Positions 21,390 to 31,086 of a stretch of 64,000 nt of DNA are shown here, piece after piece (the first letter of the stretch is position 1; the number at the start of each line of letters is the position of its first letter). Location of the stretch: contig OZ005608.1 of NCBI GenBank assembly GCA_963930655.1, positions 5,828,001 to 5,892,000 on the forward strand, read 5' to 3'. This DNA comes from Myrica gale. Taxonomy: Eukaryota > Streptophyta > Magnoliopsida > Fagales > Myricaceae. The translations under genes and the position numbers were made by a program. The notes below the pieces were generated by a model. It had not been told where the DNA came from and did not search any database. It worked only from the letters and a program-made list of their open reading frames with translations.

Positions 21390-21536
21390 TGTTTTTACAT
21401 TGCCCAACAGCTAACAACGGAGCCACGCAGCTACCATCCACCAGCAGATCGTGTCCAGTCACATGTTTTTACATTGCCCAACAGCTAACTACGGAGCCAC
21501 GCAGCTACCATCCACCAGCAGATCGTGTCCAGTCAC
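21390..21536. repeat. 73-bp tandem duplication of SDR 3' end
   Basis: Two adjacent copies (21390-21463 and 21464-21536), nearly identical, each including the final codons of the upstream SDR gene plus about 25 bp beyond. The inner copy supplies the stop codon used by the gene; the outer copy is untranslated downstream DNA. Confidence 0.85.
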
Positions 21537-22274
21537 AAAGTCATTGCACGTGAGAAACAGCACCGCATCTGCCACATGTTTCACGTTGAGTGCAACCCCT
21601 TTCAACCTCGCGTATGTCTCCGCCACTTTCTCAACCTCCTCCATGCTCTTTCCTAGCAACCCGCTCATCCCCGGCGTAGCCAGCCCATTCGGTGACACGC
21701 AGTTCACCCTGATCCCGTGCACCCCTAGCTGCACACTCGCCGCTCGAACCAGGCCCAGCACCGCGTGCTTCGACATGCAGTAGTCGGTGCGGTTCTTCCA
21801 GCCGTGGCTAGCGGTCACGCTCCCCGTGCACACTATATTCCCCCTGACGCGCCCTTCAACCATCACACGGGCAGCGTGCTTCACACACAAGGCCATGCCA
21901 CGGGCGTTGATTGTGAACACCCGGTCAAACTCCGAGAAGTCCAGCTCGAGGACGGTCTGGTCCGAGGCGGATGCGATTCCGGCGTTGCTAAACATGATGT
22001 CGAGCTGCCCATGTTTCTGCACCGTCGATTCCAACAGGTTTTTCACTTGCTCTTCATCAGCAACATCACAGTGCACGTAGCAGCACTTGTCTATGCCAAT
22101 GGATGAGGCTACTTGGTGACCCAGTTGATCTTGGATGTCGGCGATCACAACCATGCGCGTGCCATGTTGGGCGAAAAGGCGTGCGGTGGCTTCCCCTATG
22201 CCGCTTGCGCCGCCTGTGATTATGGCTACCTTGCCCTCTAGTCTGCGATTGAAAACTATGGAGGAGTCTGTCAT
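21489..22274 (-). CDS. Short-chain dehydrogenase/reductase (SDR110C-like), copy 1
   Basis: Single-exon frame of 261 residues. It is a classical SDR: cofactor motif TGGASGIG at residues 20-27, acidic D46 after strand 2 (NAD(H) preference), CDV at 69-71, NAG at 97-99, and the active-site set N123, S152, Y165 and K169 (YCMSK). The length is normal for the family. The sequence resembles plant SDR110C enzymes (ABA2/xanthoxin dehydrogenase, zerumbone, secoisolariciresinol and momilactone-type dehydrogenases), which oxidise alcohols of terpenoid or phenolic metabolites. The real substrate cannot be read from sequence. A near-identical paralogue starts about 2.8 kb away on the same strand. The 3' end of this gene is duplicated in tandem. 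Confidence 0.92.
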   Translation of the reverse strand: MTDSSIVFNRRLEGKVAIITGGASGIGEATARLFAQHGTRMVVIADIQDQLGHQVASSIGIDKCCYVHCDVADEEQVKNLLESTVQKHGQLDIMFSNAGIASASDQTVLELDFSEFDRVFTINARGMALCVKHAARVMVEGRVRGNIVCTGSVTASHGWKNRTDYCMSKHAVLGLVRAASVQLGVHGIRVNCVSPNGLATPGMSGLLGKSMEEVEKVAETYARLKGVALNVKHVADAVLFLTCNDFVTGHDLLVDGSCVAP

Positions 22275-23043
22275 TGTGACACACGAAAAAAGTGGCAGAT
22301 ACGATAATGAATTAGCTTGAGATTGAAGTCCCTACTCAATCTCCATGGAGAAAGGAAGTACTTCTGTATGTTAGTTAGATAATGACTTGCTTTGAAAAAG
22401 AGAAAATAAAAGAGCGAAAGTAAGTACTAGTTTTTGGGTAGAAAAGTAGTTGGGAAGCGAAAATGTGTCACTTTTTCTCTGGCCTGAAAATGTGTCCTTA
22501 TTTTAGGCTTCAAACACAATCGTTACCCGCAGTTTCTAACTAAAAGTCTAAACCGTGCTCTCTTGAGTTGAACAGAAGCGGCAGAAGTTAGGAGCTCGTG
22601 GTTTTCTGGGATAAGTACGACTTTTTTTTCTAAGTAAATTCAATAAAAACAGATCAGAAGTACAGAACATCCAACAACAGAGAATTCAGGGGGCTGAGGG
22701 GGATTATCACAAGAGGAAATAGCGAAAGGAATACAATGAAAAGGAATTATAACATGTATTATTGAAACCATGCACAGTGGTACGAGTACGTACTGTAAAT
22801 GGTCTCGCAGAATGACAAAAGAGGTTGCGATGGGCTTCACATCCAGAGCTCAATGTCATTTGGATGAAATGATGAATATGGTAGCTAGCCCACCATCTAA
22901 GTGGAAGACGCTGTTACGCATTTACTTAGAGGAAGCCTGATTGTTAATCCAAATTATTAAGTCATGCTTTTTTGAGTTTACGAAAGTGGGTTAGTAAATT
23001 GCAACGTTGTTTGATTAGATGATTTTTTTTTTCTCTTTTTGGG
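22275..23043. other. Spacer upstream of SDR copy 1
   Basis: Should include the promoter of SDR copy 1 (minus strand). No other gene was recognised and no clear TATA box identified. Confidence 0.4.
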
Positions 23044-23596
23044 TATTAGAGTTATTAGCATTGTAATTAAAAATTTATAAATAAGTCTATATAATCTCTC
23101 ATCTACACAATAGTAAGTACACAAATCTACCTGATTGAGCCTTCCTAGCTACAATGGATGCAGGTCTATGTATTGAACCACTTAAATTTGATGTCTCATT
23201 TCTCTCTTTTACCTCTATCTCTTAGTCTAAATTATTTTCTCTCTTTTATTTTATTCTTAACATGGTACCAAAGTCATTTCGATCTTGTGGCTCAGCTTGG
23301 CTTAGGCTGGTCATCACTCTTCTTTGGCCATCTTCCGGCGACAATCCACTCTTCTCTGGCCATCCTCTGGCGTCATTTTTTTCTTATGGGGAATTTTTTT
23401 TGTAAGTCCAAACTCAACATGTGTCCACCGGGAGTATTAGACTTATTAGAGTTCAAGCTCAACGTGTGTCTACACATCAGTGAGTACACAAATCTGCCTG
23501 GTTGAACCTTCCCACAGTGGATGTAAGTTTATGTACCGAATCACTTAAATCTCGTGTCTCATTTCTCTCTGTTAGTCTAAATTATTTTCTCTTAAA
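23044..23596 (+). mobile_element. Small TRIM-like retroelement
   Basis: Two direct repeats (about 23044-23262 and 23435-23596) share tattaga.ttattag, gagtacacaaatct-type words, tctcatttctctct and gtctaaattattttctct. A primer-site-like tggtaccaaagtcatt follows the left repeat at 23263. The internal part of about 170 bp has no coding content. The right repeat is shorter by internal deletions. It lies between the two SDR genes. Confidence 0.6.
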
Positions 23597-24290
23597 AGTG
23601 GTAATTAGAACTATTTGGAATATGTAATTTGTTGAAAAGAGTTTTTTTATTTTCTTTTTCTAATAATATAAAAAGTATATTTTTCTTTTGGTTATTGTGC
23701 TAAGTAACGGCTGAGATTAAAAGTTTCAAAATTAAAAGGTCCAGATTGCGCCACATCAATTAAAATATTTTAAATAGTGTGTTTAACCACAGCCATCGGA
23801 TCTCTAACTTCTAATGTCAGCCGTCGCTCAGCAGGCTCAGCACAATAGTGCTCAACATAATAACCGAACTCGGTTATGTTTGCCAATTTATAATAAAACC
23901 TTTTCTGTACAACAGAGAGATCTCTCTGTAAAGAAATTCATTCTCATCTCTTCCATATTGTACTCAATGGCTTCCATATTCAGTTGGCAAATTTACTCAT
24001 ACTCTGTGTATTTAGGAACTGTACCATTACTTCACTGTAATCGCAAATCGATGAAGCTATATATCTTCTTCGTCACTACTATATGCACTGGTATGCCCAA
24101 ATCAGATAGAAATACGGTGGATCTTCGATTATGAATGGAGTCAGATCACTTTATGATAACTATACTACATCTGTTGACTGTTCATATGTTGATAAGGTAG
24201 AACATCACTTTATATGTAATAGCATGCAAACATATGCCTCTTTGGGATCGGAATCATTGAATATAACGCCATTTCTTAACATCTAGCTAC
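23597..24290. other. Spacer between SDR copies
   Basis: The short open frame from 23814 has no family resemblance. This stretch includes the 3' flank of SDR copy 2. Confidence 0.4.
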
Positions 24291-25076
24291 CTACTGAGGC
24301 ACGAAGCTCCCGTCCACTAGCAGATCGTGTCCATTTACAAAGTCATTGGATGTCAGAAACAGCACGGCATCTGCCACATGTTTCACATCCAGTGAAACCC
24401 CTTTCAACCTAGCGTAGGTCTCATAGAAATTCTGAAGCTCCTCCATGCTCTTCCCTCGCAGCTTGCCCGTCAACGGCGTTGCGAGGGCGTTTGGCGACAC
24501 GCAGTTGACCCTAATCCCGTGCACCCCAAGCTGCACGCTCGCAGATCGAACCAGGCCCAGAACTGCGTGCTTCGACATGCTGTAGTCGGTTCTCCTCTTC
24601 CCACCGTGGCTGGCGGCCACGCTCCCCGTGCATATGATACTCCCCCTCACACGTCCTTCAACCATCGCACGTGCCGCGTGCTTCACACACAAGGCCATGC
24701 CGCGCACATTGACTGCAAACAACCGGTCAAACTCCTTAAAGTCAAGGTCAAGGACGGTCTGTTCCAAGGCACTTGCAATTCCGGCATTGCTAAACATGAT
24801 GTCGAGCTGCCCATGTTTTTGCACCGTCGATTCCACCAGGTTTTTAACTTGGTCTTCATCAGCAACATCACAGTGCACGTAGCTGCACCTGTCCATGCCA
24901 ATGGATGAGGCCACTTCTTGACCCAATTGGTCTTGGATATCAGCGATCACGACCACGCGTGTGCCATGTTGGGCGAAAAGGTGTGCGGTGGCCTCCCCTA
25001 TGCCGCTTGCGCCGCCTGTGATTATGGCTACCTTGCCCTCTAGTCTCTCCTTGACCTCGGCGGATTTGTCTGTCAT
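24291..25076 (-). CDS. Short-chain dehydrogenase/reductase (SDR110C-like), copy 2
   Basis: Intronless, 261 residues from the Met at 25076, which aligns with the start of copy 1. The frame stays open to an earlier Met at 25145, adding 23 residues; the shorter start is preferred because copy 1 begins at the same point. It has TGGASGIG (20-27), D46, NAG (97-99) and YSMSK with catalytic Y165 and K169. It is highly similar to copy 1 along its whole length. Most differences lie in the N-terminus and the substrate-loop region after the catalytic Lys (ALATPLTGKLRGKSMEEL here), so substrate range could differ. The two form a tandem pair in the same orientation. Confidence 0.92.
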   Translation of the reverse strand: MTDKSAEVKERLEGKVAIITGGASGIGEATAHLFAQHGTRVVVIADIQDQLGQEVASSIGMDRCSYVHCDVADEDQVKNLVESTVQKHGQLDIMFSNAGIASALEQTVLDLDFKEFDRLFAVNVRGMALCVKHAARAMVEGRVRGSIICTGSVAASHGGKRRTDYSMSKHAVLGLVRSASVQLGVHGIRVNCVSPNALATPLTGKLRGKSMEELQNFYETYARLKGVSLDVKHVADAVLFLTSNDFVNGHDLLVDGSFVPQ

Positions 25077-25197
25077 CCTGTACACAACAGGATAGAATTG
25101 GCCGACACCAATGGTTGCCAATCTCTTAAAGAGGCGGCTTTTCATCTTTTCTTTGTTTTAATCAAGGGATGTGCCAGTGGCTCCATCTATAATATTG

Positions 25198-25372
25198 TGT
25201 TTGTGTCGTAATATTTTTGGTATGAGAATATGTGTTGGTATTAGGTTTAGTGAAATGGTGAAGAGAGAGGTAATTTTTTATATTTTTTTATGGTAGAGAG
25301 AGATTATATTGAAGTATTTTATTAAGAAAAAGATAAAATTTTGAAGAATATTACGAAAGCAAACGCAGCCAT
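25198..25372. mobile_element. Tourist-like MITE
   Basis: Reverse orientation of the family member at 810-988: gtgtttgtgtcgtaatattt at the left and attacgaaagcaaacgcagc at the right form the inverted ends. It lies just upstream of SDR copy 2, within its likely promoter. Confidence 0.65.
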
Positions 25373-25887
25373 TTATGTTAGGTAGAAAAAGGCACGCTCA
25401 AAAAAGCCAAGGTAGGCACGTGCTGGAATAATTTCACCTAATATTTTTCCACTTTACCTTTAAAATGACCAGCCTGTGACCAGTTAGTTGTTAAATATAT
25501 ATGATTGGGGAACATATATACTATGAAGTTTGCTCAGAAAAACAAAAAAGAAAAGGATTGGAAACATATTGTCAGGAAGAAAAAAAAAACCAAAATGTTT
25601 CACACTTAAGACATATATGGCAAAGAAATTGGCACTCTTGATCAAAACTCTTGCTCTTTGAAGAAGTTGACAGCCTACTTGTTCCCCCGCTGCTTCACAT
25701 TTAACTAGTAAGGATAACCAGGAAAGGGGCGGTCCAATAATCTTTGAAGAAGGAAAGAAGGTCTAAGTGGGTAGTAGATCCTTGGATCGAAACTCTGGCC
25801 TCCCTTAAAGTTCGTTGTATTCTAGTAAGACTATACAGTCTAGAATGTTAATTTAGTAATTATGTCTCAATTTGAACATTTGACTAA
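25373..25887. other. No gene recognised
   Basis: Spacer without supported features. Confidence 0.4.
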
Positions 25888-27227
25888 TAAGGGTGAGTAC
25901 CGGAACAGATGAAACCGAAATGGGTCATTTCCATTCCATCCGTTCTGGTACTTATCGGAACCCAAAATTTCATTTCGGTTCCATTAATGGGCCTAAGGGC
26001 CTGAATTTTATTTTGGCCCAAAAAATTGGGCTAAAAAATTGGCTGTTTTTTCCCCTGTTATGCAATTTCATTTTCATAATACTATTTTTAAGCATAATAA
26101 TATATCATTTCATCAACAAAGGAAAAAAATATTACAGATTGTATCCAATCATTCCATACATTCATTCTATCTGAAAACCACTATAATGAAGAGAGATTTA
26201 TTCATTCTGCAATAGAGGTACAACAACAAGATGAGATAATCAAATAAACAACACAAAGTAAACATTGTTTCAAGTAAACAACCTCTTCAAATAATCAAAT
26301 TATAATCTTAAACATGAGATAATTTTTTTTTTTAAAAGCATACAGATTACACTATGACAAGGCAACAAGTAAATACAAATTACACTTCCGGATTACACTT
26401 ACAGCAAAAATCAATCCTATAACAAGGCAACAAGCAATTACAGATTACACTTCCAAAAAAAATGGGACCTCTCATTCATTTCAAAGCATAAAAAACACAG
26501 GGACTTGTGGACAGATCATGTCGATACAGGCTTGACATTTCAAAGCATCAGAAACACAGGAAGCTAATTGTAATCATAGATATAGTCTGTTCATAATCAT
26601 CTTTGAATATAGCAGAAGCTAATTGCAATCATAATCTATCTCCACAGCATGAGATTCGGATATATGAAAAATTTCATGAACAGACTTAAACCCTAAAACA
26701 AGTTAAAATCCTCAAATCAAATTAACAAACCCTTAAATAATTTAAAGACAAAATCCAACATTTACAAAGATAAAAATAACAAACCCCACCTCTTGTGAGA
26801 GATTCGGCCACCTAAGGTCCAAAACACAACTGAAATCCCGCGAGTGAGAGAGAGAGAGGGAGAGAGATCAAGATTTTGGGAGGGACGAATGACAACGACG
26901 ATGGACTCAGTGGAGGGGGGCTGGGCGCTGGCGAGTGGCGGCTAGGAGGACCTGGGTGGAGAGTTTGGGACATTTTGAAAATTCGACGAAGATTTGAAGA
27001 GTCTCGACTCTTCATGTGGCCTGTGTCGTTTTGACCCAGGTCACGTTGTCGTTTTTTTATAACCAGCCCCTAATTATTTTTTTTTTTTAAATCCGGAACC
27101 GAAAAATTCTGGCATGTCCGTCGAAATTTCCAGTTCTGAAATTTCTCTAAAATGGATTCCTGTTCCGGTACCGGAATAGGCCGGAACCGAAAATTTCGAT
27201 TTCCACAGGATAAAATTATCACCCTTA
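25888..27227. mobile_element. Non-autonomous hAT-like element
   Basis: A 1340-bp element with inverted ends taagggtga and tcaccctta. Subterminal ggaacc/ggttcc and ccggaac words are repeated in both orientations, as in the 16021-17667 element. No transposase is present. A clean 8-bp target duplication was not seen, so the exact ends are less certain than for the other hAT elements. Confidence 0.6.
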
Positions 27228-27381
27228 ATTTTACAGCGGTGTGGTCACATTCAAAGATAGTTGATTGTATTAGTAGCCTCCTTCCAACCTTTTACTTTAA
27301 AAAAGAAAAATTAAAAAAAAATGTTTAAAATGTAGAAGATGTTGTTGGTGGAGTGTAGGACGCATGATTTATTGAAATCAT

Positions 27382-27733
27382 ATTAGACTTTACACAATAT
27401 GTGAAAAGTGAGTCTAACTCAACTCCAAAAGACGCATTGAGGAATGAGGGATGTCACAACCTTATAATGAGCACATTGACTAGTTTCTCTAGCAATGTGG
27501 GACTTTCAACACGCCCTCTCACGTGTGGCGGGAGGACATCGAAGCCAACACGTGGAAACGGGTGATGGTGGACCACAAACTAGGAACCTGACTCTGATGC
27601 CATATTAGAATTTACACAATATGTGAAAGGTGAGTCTAACTCAACTCCAAAAGACGTCTTGAAGAATGAGGGATGTCACAACCTTATAATGAGCACATTG
27701 ACTAATTTCTCTAGCAATGTGGGACTTCCAACA
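27382..27733 (-). mobile_element. Miniature TRIM of about 350 bp
   Basis: Two about 130-bp direct repeats (27382-27511 and 27604-27733) enclose only 92 bp. On the minus strand each repeat starts TGTTGRAAGTCCCACATTG. The right one is followed by TGGCATCAGAGTCAGG (RC of about 27587-27602), a close match to the tRNA-Met primer site TGGTATCAGAGC. A purine tract gagagggcg precedes the other LTR. This is a complete TRIM in minus orientation. Confidence 0.85.
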
Positions 27734-28401
27734 ATAATCCTATCTTATTGTGAAATACTCCTCTTCATATGCATTTTGTCCTTTAACACAAGATGACATC
27801 ACACCATCTTCTACATGTCGCAATTCCTACTCACCGCCAAGTAATTATTACCACCATTATAATCATGGTAGTTATTATTTGTACTATTCTAATGTTTTTT
27901 CTTTGTTTTGAATTGATTCGCCATAAAATAACATCCGACCTAAACTCTTCGACGTAAATTTATTTATAATGTAAAATAATTTCAAGTAAATTTTGTTTCG
28001 ATAAGTATTCTAGTTGATACATTATTTTTTTTGGTAATATTGTATGATTTGTAAATTTGATTTTTAATATTAGTTTGAGATGAATTAAAAATAATATTTA
28101 TTATAATCTAATAAAAATTTATATTTAAATAATAAAGTACATAAAATTATGAATATATATAAGACATATATCAACATAATAAAGCTGGAAAGACAAGGTA
28201 GAAGAAGTGTGAGTTTCAAGTGGGCTGTAAGAATAAAAAATTAAACCGATTCTATTTTCAATTGACCAAATTTACTAATCTCTCTAAATATCCAGAAATC
28301 ACAATACGAATTTTTGTTTGCAATAAAACAAACCGAGGCTTGAAATCTTAATTCAATCAATCTAAAGACTTCTATTGTTCCGCTTCAATCTTCATCATGC
28401 G
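27734..28401. other. AT-rich spacer
   Basis: Strongly AT-rich; no gene recognised. Confidence 0.4.
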
Positions 28402-28829
28402 AAATACAGAATGCAACAAAGTTTTAGGAGAGATTTACACCAAAAATATCACAAAAAAATCAAGAAAATTCACGACCCAATCCGTTCCTAAAAGCCAAAC
28501 TCTTTCCACCACGATATTTAAGGGATGTTTGAGGGTGGAAATTTTGAGTATTAGGGTTTGAGAAATATTATAAAATAAAGATATACTATGGAAGTTGGTG
28601 AAAAAGTGAAGAAATAGAAGATTTTTAATAAATATTATAATAATAAAAAATTATGTGATAAATTTTTTATTATTAAACCTAAATTTTTAGGGCTCAAACA
28701 AGACCTTATTTGCAGTCGAACCCAGTTAGCTTTCGAGGGCTACAAATCCTTATTGGGCCCAGCGATTGGTACTCTGGTCTTTGGACTCGATATTGGGCTC
28801 AAATGCATCTCGTAGATTCCGCGATTAAT
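28402..28829. repeat. Duplicated block, source side (CPL4-like upstream)
   Basis: Apart from the MITE inside it, this segment matches 40377-40620. Shared words include gaaaattcacgacccaat, tttgcagtcgaaccca, aaatccttattgggccca and tctttggactcgata. It lies upstream of the CPL4-like gene. Confidence 0.8.
28525..28707. mobile_element. Tourist-like MITE with a visible empty site
   Basis: An AT-rich element starting agggatgtttgaggg and ending gctcaaacaagacc, with TTA at both borders. The duplicated block at 40377-40620 reads straight through this point (cgatatttgtttgcag), so it shows the site without the insertion. Confidence 0.8.
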
Positions 28830-29110
28830 CCTACATCAGATCGGTCCCCATATAAGACCCAAGTTTCCTTTCGACATCAACTTGGGAAGAAACCCTAGAC
28901 TATTTGTCATCCGTCTTCTAATCCCACTAGGAGTAAGCAAAAGCCGGAGTCAGAATTTGGTGTTCCATGAGCTCTGATTCGCAATGGAGGAGGTGCCTCT
29001 CCGTGTTCTAGATCGGTAGACACCACCATATATAGCGCACGAGGCAGATACGCATAGGAGAAAGACACAATCAACTAGCACTGTTACACTATTGGGATAA
29101 ACTGATCAAG

Positions 29111-30289
29111 ATGGTATTTTCTGTGATTGATTCTCCGCAACATGCAGAACAGTCGGATTTCAATTTATCATCCGACCACCTACCTAAACATATTGATGAT
29201 GCACGTGAAACGGAGATTTGTGCACATACTACGGTTCTTAGGGGGAAGTGTTTGGTTTGCCACGAAAAGATGGGGAAAGCATACGGCATGCCATTTAGGT
29301 ACATAAATGAGGATTTATGGCTGAGTTACGATGAAATTGCTCGGCTACGAGAATTGGAGTCGAAGAGATTGTTGCGTGATAAAAAGCTCGTTTTAGTTCT
29401 TGATTTAGACCACACGTTGCTTCAAACAACATCACAACAGAAATATCTGGAAAAGCATCAAGAACTTTTGCAGCGTAGCCCCAAGGGCACACTATTTTTT
29501 CTGAAAGAGATGAGAGCGATCACCAAGTTGAGGCCATTCGTTAAATATTTTCTGAAAGAAGCAAGTACCATGTTTGAGATTTATATATACACAATGGGGA
29601 CACGATACTATGCGAGGAGGATGGCTAAGTTTCTTGACCCAGAAAACGTTTACTTCAGGTCGAGGATTATCGCACGTGAAGATTGCCTTCAAGAAGAAGA
29701 AAAGACTCTAGAGGTGGTGCTGAAGCCGGAAAGCATGGTTATTATCCTCGATGACTCCGAACATGTGTGGAAAAAGCACCAGTCAAATTTGATCCGTGTT
29801 AGGAGGTACCTTTATTTTGATTTGGAAGATGAGAAGAGTGTTGTATCTCTTTCTGCATTGGACACTGATGAACGTGAGACTACAGGAATACTCGCCACCA
29901 TTCTCAAAACTTTAAAAATGATTCACCGACTGTTTTTCCGCCCAGAGCCCGATGCTGGTACTCTTGCGCAGAAGGATGTCAGATCGATACTTGAACGTCG
30001 TATGGTACTTCACGGATGTAATATATTCTTCACCCATATTTTTCCTTCAGATTTGGATCCCGAGAATTGGCGTCTATTGCTAATGGCAGAGGAGTTAGGA
30101 GCCGTTTGTTCTAGGGAGCTTTCTCCCTCCGTCACGCATGTGGTTACGAACGTTGCTGGAGCGGCGGAGTGTCGACAGGCAAAGAAGGAGAAGAAATTTT
30201 TGGTCCACCCAAGCTGGCTGCAAGCTTCCTCTGACAAATTATATAGGCAACCTGAAGACAATTTTTCAATTGATATTCCACCGGAGTAA
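29111..30289 (+). CDS. CPL4/FCP1-like RNA polymerase II CTD phosphatase, intronless
   Basis: A 392-residue frame without introns. Residues 37-53 hold the C-x-H...C-x-x-C arrangement common near the start of plant CPL3/4 proteins (ICAHTTV...KCLVCHEKM). The FCP1 catalytic domain follows (about 88-250) with the DxDxT motif DLDHT at 98-102, TMGTRYYA, and the acidic IILDDSEHVW. A BRCT domain occupies about 296-385, ending in the VHPSWLQAS core. Such enzymes remove phosphates from the RNA polymerase II CTD in the nucleus; the BRCT domain docks to phospho-CTD. The length is slightly below Arabidopsis CPL4 (440 aa). A lack of introns in a multi-exon family suggests an origin by retrocopying, but the frame and catalytic residues are intact, so it may be functional. 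A TATA-like atatata lies at 29028-29034. Confidence 0.88.
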   Translation: MVFSVIDSPQHAEQSDFNLSSDHLPKHIDDARETEICAHTTVLRGKCLVCHEKMGKAYGMPFRYINEDLWLSYDEIARLRELESKRLLRDKKLVLVLDLDHTLLQTTSQQKYLEKHQELLQRSPKGTLFFLKEMRAITKLRPFVKYFLKEASTMFEIYIYTMGTRYYARRMAKFLDPENVYFRSRIIAREDCLQEEEKTLEVVLKPESMVIILDDSEHVWKKHQSNLIRVRRYLYFDLEDEKSVVSLSALDTDERETTGILATILKTLKMIHRLFFRPEPDAGTLAQKDVRSILERRMVLHGCNIFFTHIFPSDLDPENWRLLLMAEELGAVCSRELSPSVTHVVTNVAGAAECRQAKKEKKFLVHPSWLQASSDKLYRQPEDNFSIDIPPE

Positions 30290-31086
30290 AATTAAGGAGA
30301 ATGTAGAGGTGAAAAACTAAGTTCTGTTCACTTCCATTTACAAATAATCTGCTTGCTTGCAATTTTTGGTTGTCATATGTTCTTAATTTACGATTAGAAA
30401 CCGCCTGAATTATTTTCCATGACAAAAGCACCAATCGCTGCGTGTAGGAACTGAACCTTATTTTTTGAATTGAAAAAGAGTTCCATGAAACTAGAGCTTT
30501 TCTTTTTCGGCCGGGGACAGGGGCAATCGACCGTCCAAATTGACAACAAAGTCCCTCTGTCCAGACACTGCTGAATTGTACTGTGTTCTCCATAATTTTC
30601 TCATTCCTTTAGTCCAAATGTACTGTCCCTCTGTCCAAATGCGTTAGGCAGGCAGACCAAAGCCACTGCAGGGATATCGGAAAAGAGAGCGGCGCCATTT
30701 ATGGTGGTGGAGCAAATACTAACTTTGATTCGGTTTCTTGTTTGAAGACTGCCACTTAAGCTTGTTCAAAAACATCTTTGGAAAACAGTACCGAATGTGA
30801 TTTTTCATGCTGGACCGGAACAAAGAATTCTGCAAATCTCCCTAGTTTTATCCGCTTCTCTTGATACGAATGCGCTACTGTAATTTTTTGAGATAAGATA
30901 AATAAAAATAGACAGAATCAACATGCAGGCAGGAGAACAATCACATCCATCATTTGCGAGAAAAGAATATACAGTCCCCACAGCCAGGAGCAAATCACTC
31001 ACCAAACAAGGTCGGGTAGGTACAATCACATGCTAGGAAAATTTCTCTCTAGCATTAGCACTCAAAAGTGTCTATTACGTGTATTA
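30290..31086. other. Spacer between CPL4-like gene and receptor kinase relic
   Basis: 3' flank of the phosphatase gene (+) and of the kinase relic (-), which converge here. No gene recognised. Confidence 0.45.

Noticed and set aside
21451-22106. Plus-strand frames opposite the SDR genes (also 24519-24908)
   Set aside because: Antisense shadows of well-supported SDR coding sequence; the same pattern appears in both copies.
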